From Bog-473 sp963840245 (GTDB lineage: Bacteria; Actinomycetota; Acidimicrobiia; Acidimicrobiales; RAAP-2), in the NCBI GenBank assembly GCA_963840245.1, contig CAWIYI010000018.1:1-64000 (forward strand): DNA of 64,000 nt, read 5' to 3'. Shown here one piece after another: positions 58,266 through 64,000 of this stretch; positions within the stretch are counted from its first letter, which is position 1, and each line of letters opens with the position of its first letter. A program made the position numbers and the translations under genes. The notes beneath the pieces were generated by a model that worked only from the letters and a program-made list of their open reading frames with translations, ran no database searches and had not been told where the DNA came from.

Positions 58266-59090
58266 TCACCTGGCGTTCGGTGACAATCGTTGTTCAAGGA
58301 ATCGGATCAGTTCGGGATGCTCCGCGGGAATCGGTTCGAGCAGTCGGGCCGCAGCCCAAACCACTTTCCAGCGCTCGAGATCTTCCGGATCCACGGGGTG
58401 ACGCTTTCGGTAGGCGGCGAGATAACGGTCAGCGAGGAGCTTCCGACCGATTGGCGCCAGGAACTTCACATGGGCGGGTGCACCGGGAGGAAGCTCGCCT
58501 AGACGCTGCAGAAGATCTGTCCGAGCCACATCAGCAATCGGATCACCCCGTGACGCATCTCCCCAGTCGATCACGAATGGCGCCGACCATGAGCCCAGGA
58601 GATTGCCAAGGTGAAAGTCGCCATGACAGAGACGATCGCCGTGCGGCAGATTCACAAGGACATTCAATGCAAATTCCCGCAGATCGTCGGGGAGATGAGG
58701 TGCAATGTCGATTCGCCGTCGGAGGTCATCGTGAAGATCGGGGAGGTCGTGCGGTGCTTGAACCTGGTGCATTTCGGCATGTGCACGACCGATCGTTCGA
58801 CCGGCCCAAAAGATCGAAAGAGGGTTGCGACCGAGAAGGACGAGCAGATTCTCGCCGTCAATTCGCTCGGTGACTATTCCGCGACGCCCGTTGACGGTTA
58901 CAAGGTCGAGGAGTTTGGGAGCCGAGTACCCATCAGCATTCAAGATGCGAAGCGCTGCCGCTTCACGTTCAGCCCTTGGTCCGTAGGTTGATTCACGAAG
59001 CAGTTTCAGCACGGAGCCGTCACTTCGTAGAAAGACCTCCGCCTCCCGTCCCTCTGCAAGCAAAACCAGATCCGGCATTGAAATCAGCAT
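58266..59090 (-). CDS. Phosphotransferase, aminoglycoside-phosphotransferase fold
   Basis: A 274-aa kinase-like protein. ATP lobe: VLLAEGREAEVFLRSDGSVL; helix with AEREAAALRIL; hinge GRRGIVTERIDGENL; catalytic loop LCHGDFHLGNLL (HxDxxxxN); metal Asp in VIDWGDASRGDP. All key residues are present. The family phosphorylates small molecules such as antibiotics, choline or sugars; nothing identifies the substrate. ATG 59090 is chosen because the fold begins shortly after it; a TTG at 59153 would add 21 residues. Its lower GC than the upstream half of the window suggests accessory DNA. Confidence 0.88.
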   Translation of the reverse strand: MLISMPDLVLLAEGREAEVFLRSDGSVLKLLRESTYGPRAEREAAALRILNADGYSAPKLLDLVTVNGRRGIVTERIDGENLLVLLGRNPLSIFWAGRTIGRAHAEMHQVQAPHDLPDLHDDLRRRIDIAPHLPDDLREFALNVLVNLPHGDRLCHGDFHLGNLLGSWSAPFVIDWGDASRGDPIADVARTDLLQRLGELPPGAPAHVKFLAPIGRKLLADRYLAAYRKRHPVDPEDLERWKVVWAAARLLEPIPAEHPELIRFLEQRLSPNAR

Positions 59091-59388
59091 ATTGCTCAGT
59101 TCGGCCCAAGTTTGGGGAAGAGTGCTCCCAGGTCTGGCGGTAGAGAGGGACAATTTCAGTCGGCTCGATTCCGATGAGTAGCGCCTTTTACACGAACAGC
59201 AAGGGTGCGAAGCGATGAAACCCCGCAGAGGAGCACGGCACCGGCCGTCGAAATGAGGGAAGGGTAGGTCAAGTCCAGGGCGACTCTCTTGCGGTACCCG
59301 CCCGATGCCACTCTGACCTGAGCGGCAGATCCAGCGTGCACGCTGATCCGGAGTAACGTTGCCGCTCCCCGGCCACCCGTGCCGATGC

Positions 59389-61473
59389 TCAGCCCGTCTG
59401 TGGATGCGTTGGCGTCGACCCGTCGGCGTTGAGGATGTCGAAGCCGTCGGGAGTGTTCAACTGGCCCGGTCCGGTGCCGGCCGAATCCGGGATGCCGAAG
59501 TTCCAGACCAACGCGTGCGTCGTCGGGTCGACGGCAGCCATGCGGTCCCGGTAGTCGTCGTTGGCCAGGAAGACGCCGTTTGGCAGGAGCTCGACGAGCG
59601 ACGGCTGGTTCAAGCGGTCGAGTCCCGCAGGGGCCCGGTATTCGTAGAGGATTTGGCCCGACCGGTTGAACTCGACGATGCCGCCGGGATTCTCGTAGTC
59701 CGCGCAGAGATAGAGGTTGGGCCCGATCTGCTGGGGGTCCGAGGGGTACCCGATGGGCAGGTGCGTCGTCCACACCAACGAACCGCTCGGGGTGTACTCA
59801 CTGATGAAGGAGCCCTTCGTCTCAGACACCAAGAGGTTGCCATCGGCGAGCGGCGTGTCGCCGTTCGGTCCGCCGATGTCGGCAGGAGGGCTGTGCACGC
59901 AGACGCCGGTGGTCCCGATCTGCTTCACGACGACCCCGCTCGGACTGATGATCAGGATGCGGCAGTTGTCGGCGTCGGCCACCGTGACGTCGCCGTTCTT
60001 GAGCAGGTAGGCGTCGTCGGGCTCATGGAGGTAGCCGGGGGCGGAACCAGGCCGCGCGGGGTGTCCGTAACTCCACAGGAGCTTGCCGCTCGGATAGGCG
60101 ATCTTGACGATCGTCTCGTTCTCCTCCTGGTTCGAGATGATGGCTGTGCCGTGGTCGACGAAGAAGGCATCGTCAGGGAAGTAGAAACCGCCGGGCCCGG
60201 GGGGCGGCGGCATGGAAGGTGGGTTCGGATAGCTCCACACAACGGCGCCGGTGTCATCGAGCACCAGTAGGCGGTTGTTGCCCCGGTCCGCGATGAGCAG
60301 CTTCTCGCCGAAATAGGGCGACCCCGCCCCGGGGTCCCCGGCCGTACCGAACTTCATGTTGGGCCGCAGCATCTGGACGTCTGTGGTCGGGGCCGTGCCA
60401 CTTTCCCCGCCGACGAGCCAGCCCGTGTCCCCGACTGCGGCGATCGCCGCGTTCGCCACAGGGGCGAGGAGGTGTCCCGCCACGAGCGCACGGTGGGAAG
60501 CCGGATCGTAGGCGTCGACGTCGGCGGTGTCGACCGCTCCGTTCTTCCCGCCCACAACGTAGAGGGCGCCCCCGAGGACGACCGCGGACGCCCCGAGGAC
60601 GGGCTGCGGCAGATGCCCCACGACGGTGACGCGTCCGGTCGTCGTGTCGATCTTCTGGATGGCGTCCACCGCTGCCCCGCCGCCCCCGACCTCCTGCCCG
60701 CCGAAGACGTAGATGGCGCGACCGAGCGCAGCTGCGGCCGGGTAGCGCACCGGGACGGGCAGCCGGCCGACAGTCCGGAAGGTGTCGCCGTTCGTCGTCG
60801 CCAACACCGCAGCGTCGGCGTGGGTGCCGTCGTAGCCGCCGATTACGTACGCAGTGCGTCCCACCGCCACCGCCGTGGCATCCGAGCGCGGCTGCGGGAG
60901 CTGCCCAACGACGGTCGCCGCGGCCGAGGACCCGATTGCCGATAGGGCGAAACCCTGCACTGTGGCGACGGACGTCTGGTTCCCGCCGCCGAAAACGAGG
61001 ACGCGACCGGCGAGCACAGCAGCGGCCGCGTCGTGCGTAGCGGTCGCCAACGCTCCGGCTGGCGAACCGACGCCACCAGGGACGGCCAAATCCGAGACGC
61101 TTGATGTGGTGGCGTCGCCGGCGGTCAGCCCGCCCGCGATCACGAGGCTGCCCAGGGTGGCGCCGGGAACGGCAACCTCCCGGCTGGTCGGCCGTGCGAG
61201 CTGCCATGGGACCAGGCCGGACTCGACCGCCGGCAACCGGTCCTTTGCAGTGCCAGGGGTCGCCCCGAGGCGATGGGGTCGGACCGCGGTCGTCATGTGG
61301 CTGTGCCCGCGGACCCGGTTTGCCGCCTCGACTGACTGCGCCATCGAGGCCGCCATGAGGGAGCCGCTCGTCAAGACGGCCAGGGTGAGAAGCGGAAAGC
61401 GGTGCCGACCCCGCGGCGGCGACCGCCTCTGGCGTTTCGACTGAGACTCGCCCGAAGCGGATGGGTGGCTCAC
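59389..61473 (-). CDS. Secreted double beta-propeller protein (Kelch-like plus NHL/PQQ-like)
   Basis: A 694-aa exported protein. A basic N-terminus and hydrophobic core (RFPLLTLAVLTSGSLMAASM) form a signal peptide. Residues about 90-370 hold Kelch-type repeats (VLVFGGGNQTSVATVQ, AYVIGGYDGTHADAAVL, IYVFGGQEVGGGG, LYVVGGKNGAVDTADV, WLVGGESGTAPTTDV). Residues about 380-694 hold a second propeller of the NHL/PQQ kind (LLIADRGNNRLLVLDDTGAV, LLWSYGHPARPGS, NLLVSETKGSFISEYTPSGS, VFLANDDYRDRMAAVD). It starts at GTG 61473. It is probably extracellular ligand-binding or an enzyme-like scaffold; no catalytic residues are evident. Confidence 0.88.
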   Translation of the reverse strand: MSHPSASGESQSKRQRRSPPRGRHRFPLLTLAVLTSGSLMAASMAQSVEAANRVRGHSHMTTAVRPHRLGATPGTAKDRLPAVESGLVPWQLARPTSREVAVPGATLGSLVIAGGLTAGDATTSSVSDLAVPGGVGSPAGALATATHDAAAAVLAGRVLVFGGGNQTSVATVQGFALSAIGSSAAATVVGQLPQPRSDATAVAVGRTAYVIGGYDGTHADAAVLATTNGDTFRTVGRLPVPVRYPAAAALGRAIYVFGGQEVGGGGAAVDAIQKIDTTTGRVTVVGHLPQPVLGASAVVLGGALYVVGGKNGAVDTADVDAYDPASHRALVAGHLLAPVANAAIAAVGDTGWLVGGESGTAPTTDVQMLRPNMKFGTAGDPGAGSPYFGEKLLIADRGNNRLLVLDDTGAVVWSYPNPPSMPPPPGPGGFYFPDDAFFVDHGTAIISNQEENETIVKIAYPSGKLLWSYGHPARPGSAPGYLHEPDDAYLLKNGDVTVADADNCRILIISPSGVVVKQIGTTGVCVHSPPADIGGPNGDTPLADGNLLVSETKGSFISEYTPSGSLVWTTHLPIGYPSDPQQIGPNLYLCADYENPGGIVEFNRSGQILYEYRAPAGLDRLNQPSLVELLPNGVFLANDDYRDRMAAVDPTTHALVWNFGIPDSAGTGPGQLNTPDGFDILNADGSTPTHPQTG

Positions 61474-61886
61474 TACAGCCGCATTTTGTCAGCGGTCCCG
61501 ACGGACGGCATCAGCCTCAGGTCTACATCTCATGAGACCGTTTCAGTCTGATTGCGTATTGACTTCCGACCGGTCGGCTCAATTTCTTCGGGACTCCTCG
61601 TTGGGTGGCGTCGGACTTCGGGCAGGTTTAGTCGGGTTTGCGTCGACAGAACAGCTGACACGGCCGTGCCGCTGCGCCCGCAATACGCGCCCGTTGCGTC
61701 AACGACGGGCACCCTGAGTCCGGAGTTGGGTCAATACTCGACGACCAGCAGCCCCGTCTGATGATTGACCAGCCGAACGAATGTCCAGAGCAACCCTTGC
61801 GGCAAGCTATGCCTTAGGGCAGGCCGCGGCACACGAGTCAGATCCGATTCGGGGGAAAGTGATCGCCCTCAAGGTCTCTGGTGACG
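61474..61886. other. Intergenic region upstream of the propeller gene
   Basis: About 410 bases between the propeller start (minus) and the ExoD stop (minus). No convincing gene is present; short frames of about 60 codons on both strands lack ribosome sites. It contains TCTCATGAGA and the perfect 12-bp palindrome at 61566-61577, so it probably carries the propeller promoter and control sites. Confidence 0.55.
61566..61577. promoter_or_regulatory. Perfect 12-bp palindrome CCGACCGGTCGG
   Basis: The palindrome lies about 93 bases upstream of the propeller gene start, in the only region that could hold its promoter. Length and symmetry fit a dimeric regulator, but such GC palindromes also arise by chance in this composition. 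Confidence 0.3.
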
Positions 61887-62492
61887 TCAACTGAAGAGAC
61901 CTCGAAGGACGTGGACGAGGGCGGCGCCGACCGTGAGGATGAGTACAACTCCGCCCGCTCCTATTGCGAGGCCTATTGCCAAGGCGAGCACGTCCTCAAG
62001 AATGAGGGCAAGAGCGACGAAGACGGCACCCAGCGCAGGGAACGTGTCGAGACCAGAGAACGGAGGGGCGACCGCAGCGGCGATCGCCAGGGCAGTGAAG
62101 ACGACGCCGAGGATCCTCAGAAACCAGCGTTGATGGAATAGTGACGCCCCGCGAGGCTTGGAGAATCGCTCCAGCCATCGGATTCGTCGCATCATGAACG
62201 GGATTGCCTTCTCCGTCGTGGTCGCCCCAAGAGCACGATCCCTCCAACGCGCTGGGAGCCAGATCGACCGGGCCCCGATCACCATCTCCACCGCCAAGAG
62301 AACCGTTATTGCCTCGAAGACGTGGGTGACACCGCCCGTCGGCAGTGGCAGAGCAGGAAAGAACATCAAGAACAGGATCGTGACAGCGAAGCTCTTTTCA
62401 GAGAAGACGCGGCCGAGATCGCCGATTGTCTTGGAGCCTTCTGCATTTAGCCAGGCCTCCAGCTGATCGCTGAAGGCCATTTCGGTCGTCAT
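61887..62492 (-). CDS. ExoD-family exopolysaccharide synthesis protein
   Basis: A 201-aa membrane protein of the ExoD family: SFAVTILFLMFFPALPLPTG, VTHVFEAITVLLAVEMVIGA, WLPARWRDRALG and GRAIPF-like KAIPFMMRRIRWLERFSKPR are the hallmark segments. It has about four hydrophobic helices. ExoD affects exopolysaccharide and alkaline tolerance in rhizobia; the biochemical activity is unknown. ATG 62492 overlaps the stop of the preceding 71-aa frame as ATGA, suggesting translational coupling. Confidence 0.9.
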   Translation of the reverse strand: MTTEMAFSDQLEAWLNAEGSKTIGDLGRVFSEKSFAVTILFLMFFPALPLPTGGVTHVFEAITVLLAVEMVIGARSIWLPARWRDRALGATTTEKAIPFMMRRIRWLERFSKPRGASLFHQRWFLRILGVVFTALAIAAAVAPPFSGLDTFPALGAVFVALALILEDVLALAIGLAIGAGGVVLILTVGAALVHVLRGLFS

Positions 62493-62704
62493 TTACGGCC
62501 ACCCTGCCGTTGTGCGCGTCGACCCAATTCGGCACTGCTGCCGCTGATCATTGCATCCTCGGCCTGGTCGGCGACGATCGCGGGCGGGGCACCCCCATCG
62601 TGACCAACAACCACCTCTATGCGCTCGGTGGCGCCGGGCAGGGGCTGCTCGACAAGCGTCTGCAGCCCGCTGTGGACCTCGCCAACCTTGAGCAACGTAT
62701 TCAC
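62489..62704 (-). CDS. Hypothetical 71-aa protein coupled to exoD
   Basis: No family is recognised. It reads VNTLLKVGEVHSGLQTLVEQ and IEVVVGHDGGAPPAIVADQA, then a basic tail. The main support is the ATGA overlap of its stop with the exoD start and a plausible GTG start at 62704. It could be a genuine small protein or a leader frame that couples exoD translation. Moderate to low confidence. Confidence 0.4.
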   Translation of the reverse strand: MNTLLKVGEVHSGLQTLVEQPLPGATERIEVVVGHDGGAPPAIVADQAEDAMISGSSAELGRRAQRQGGRK

Positions 62705-63045
62705 CAGCCGCTCTCGTGGTGACCAACGGGCTCACCTAGGTCGACGCCAGCGATGGAAACCTCCAGGTATACGGTCTCTTGAGCGGTGCTGTGATTGTGG
62801 ATACCAGTCGAGCACTCGCCTTTCCGGGTCGGCGCATTGTCCTTCAGCTGAGGTCTCCACCGAAACTGGCCGACGAAGACCTCGCAGTGCGGTCAGTGGG
62901 AGTCCCAGCCCACAGCGGGCGAAGGTAGCCGTAGCCGTAATTCCGGAATACCGAGCGATGCCGTTGGCTTCCTCGTCTGGCCCAGTTGTGCGGGGATACC
63001 ACAAATGTTCTCTGACGGCGGCACCAGCCGGACTCTGCTTTTACT
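62705..63045. other. Intergenic or degraded region
   Basis: About 340 bases with no supportable gene on either strand. Several short frames exist but show neither ribosome sites nor family character. Flanking gene remnants (63.4 kb) suggest this whole segment has been rearranged. Confidence 0.5.
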
Positions 63046-63345
63046 TCACTGACCTTCCTCACCTCTCGTTGCAAGCTTCTCTCTGCCGGTGCGCTCGCGA
63101 TGTATACATCCCGGCCAACAGCAGGGCCGACGCTGGCCTTCTTCCAGCTCCTCCTGGGTCCGGCGAATGCGGCGTTCGCGGGTTCTTTCCTGCTTGGCAT
63201 CCTCGACCCAGCAGATGAACTCGTTGCGGGCCAGAGGCGTGATGTCCCTCCAGGCGTCGAGTGCGATCGGGTTGGCGATCAGCCCCTTTCGCAGGTCTCC
63301 TGGAAGCTTGTGCACTACCCCGCCGGGAACTCGCTGGCCGCTCAC
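63046..63345 (-). CDS. YdeI/OmpD-associated family protein
   Basis: A 99-aa protein of the YdeI-like (COG4430-type) group: VVHKLPGDLRKGLIANPIAL, DAWRDITPLARNEFICWVED, then KQERTRERRIRRTQEELEEG and RRPCCWPGCIHRER. The last motif, with three Cys and one His, could bind zinc. It is short relative to full YdeI and represents the C-terminal-domain-only actinobacterial form. GTG 63345 is the start. The family has been linked to bacteriocin or stress protection, but the mechanism is unknown. Confidence 0.8.
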   Translation of the reverse strand: MSGQRVPGGVVHKLPGDLRKGLIANPIALDAWRDITPLARNEFICWVEDAKQERTRERRIRRTQEELEEGQRRPCCWPGCIHRERTGREKLATRGEEGQ

Positions 63346-63359
63346 AGGTCCACGGTAGC

Positions 63360-63612
63360 GAATCAGAGCGCAATGGCATTGTCACTGACCCCTCGGCATC
63401 CGCAGTCCGTATCCCGCGGAGATCGTCGTCATGGGGCGTGCTGCCCGAGCACCACCGCGCCGGCATCGGACGGGCCGTGCGCACGCTGCGCAATTCCGGC
63501 TCGCCAGCGGCCGCCGCCCCCTGGAGGACATGCCCGCGCTGTGGGAACCGGACCAACCGGCGCTGCAGGTGACCAAGGCCGTCCCGCCTCAGCCGCTCGT
63601 CGTACGATCGCC
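63360..63612 (+). pseudogene. Decayed GNAT acetyltransferase gene
   Basis: Pieces of a GNAT gene remain in different frames: NGIVT near 63373, AEIVVMG, then VLPEHHRAGIGRAV after an extra G, and finally RRPLEDMPALWEPDQPALQV after an internal deletion that removed the region corresponding to the middle of the intact gene. These match the intact acetyltransferase at 50886-51392 (VLPEDHRTGVGRAL and LEEMPALWGPDQPALQM). It is a remnant of a related gene, not an active one. Confidence 0.7.
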
Positions 63613-63661
63613 GCCTGACCCGCCGGGGCCGGCGCTGCCGCGCCGGGTCCTCGACCCTGGA

Positions 63662-64000
63662 TCAGCTCTTGGTCACGACGACGCTACAGGGCGCATTGCG
63701 GACGACATGGTCCGAGACTGAGCCCAGGAGCGCACGCTTCAGCCTGCCTCTCCCCCGGGTGCCGACCACAATCGCTTCGGCCGACAGTTCAGCGGCAAGT
63801 TGACAGATCGCTGCACCGGGCTCTCCAGCAAGGATGCGGATCTCGTGATTCGTCAGTCCGAGCTCGTTCTGCGCCGCCCCGATCGAGTTGTCGGCGGCCT
63901 CTGGAGCCTCCGCGACTTGGTCGTCGAACTCCTCCAGGGAGAGCTCGGGTCCAGCGTGTCCAGAACCCGCCAAGGCGCCTTCGTCGGGTGCATCCATGAC
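63662..64000 (-). CDS. Universal stress protein, N-terminus outside window
   Basis: C-terminal 112 or more residues of a UspA-like protein. The ATP-binding signature G-x2-G-x9-G-S is visible in VGTRGRGRLKRALLGSVSDH, preceded by AICQLAAELSAEAIVV and ending APCSVVVTK, the usual last strand. The expected first strand and Asp (ILVATDGS) would lie beyond base 64000, so the gene is cut by the window edge; the ATG at 63997 is unlikely to be the true start. Such proteins respond to stress or dormancy. Confidence 0.85.
   Translation of the reverse strand, partial: VMDAPDEGALAGSGHAGPELSLEEFDDQVAEAPEAADNSIGAAQNELGLTNHEIRILAGEPGAAICQLAAELSAEAIVVGTRGRGRLKRALLGSVSDHVVRNAPCSVVVTKS

Overview
The window is high-GC bacterial DNA whose gene content points to an Actinomycetota member, most plausibly an Acidimicrobiia-like lineage. 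The clues are a homodimeric AceE pyruvate dehydrogenase, an F420-type PPOX oxidoreductase, a SufS/SufU Fe-S system with a Rieske-type protein between sufD and sufC, a DUF664/DinB protein, a KstR-like operator and many acyl-CoA genes. The taxonomic call is inference from gene families only.

Layout. 1-10 kb: the 3' end of metH, then small metabolic and stress genes (alpha/beta hydrolase, VOC, PAP2, ketopantoate reductase, double-hotdog thioesterase, STAS). 10-20.6 kb: a 2-oxoacid dehydrogenase/lipoylation block (aceE on +; rnhA, lpdA, the E2 subunit and a fused lipB-lipA on -), then an overlapping Rrf2-DinB-small protein operon and a glycosylase-thiE pair. 21-33 kb: acyl-CoA dehydrogenase and hydrolase, an MBL hydrolase, and a split SUF system: sufC1-sufS-sufU on +, and sufB plus a Cys-rich small protein and sufD-Rieske-sufC2 on -, with an LCP ligase and an enoyl-CoA hydratase interleaved. 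33-45 kb: oligopeptidase B, a RodZ-C-like membrane protein, RmlC, flavin reductase, MBL and epoxide-hydrolase-like genes, mutY coupled to MaoC and DUF6941 genes, a methyltransferase, acyl-CoA dehydrogenase, CitE-like lyase and dienelactone hydrolase. 45-51 kb: a NlpC/P60 wall hydrolase, lgt, and a divergent SDR/acyl-CoA synthetase pair sharing a KstR-type palindrome. 51-64 kb: a looser accessory region with DUF7002 and DUF1059 proteins, a repetitive Ser/Ile/Gly protein, a DMT transporter, an F420 enzyme, an aldo/keto reductase, a PIN/NYN protein, a flavoprotein, a phosphotransferase, a secreted double beta-propeller, ExoD, YdeI, gene remnants and a truncated universal stress protein.

Two points govern how to read the annotation. 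Many conserved genes between about 10 and 41.6 kb are interrupted by one- or two-base frameshifts, often at G/C runs, whereas genes from 42 to 62 kb read cleanly. I treat these as probable sequencing or assembly indels and give the whole gene span. Many neighbouring genes also overlap by ATGA or GTGA, which indicates translational coupling and helps fix starts and stops in the broken genes.

Functionally the window combines central carbon entry (PDH with its own lipoylation enzymes), Fe-S cluster assembly (which LipA and MutY need), acyl-CoA/lipid metabolism, and cell-envelope maintenance. No tRNA, rRNA, CRISPR array, transposase or phage gene was recognised.
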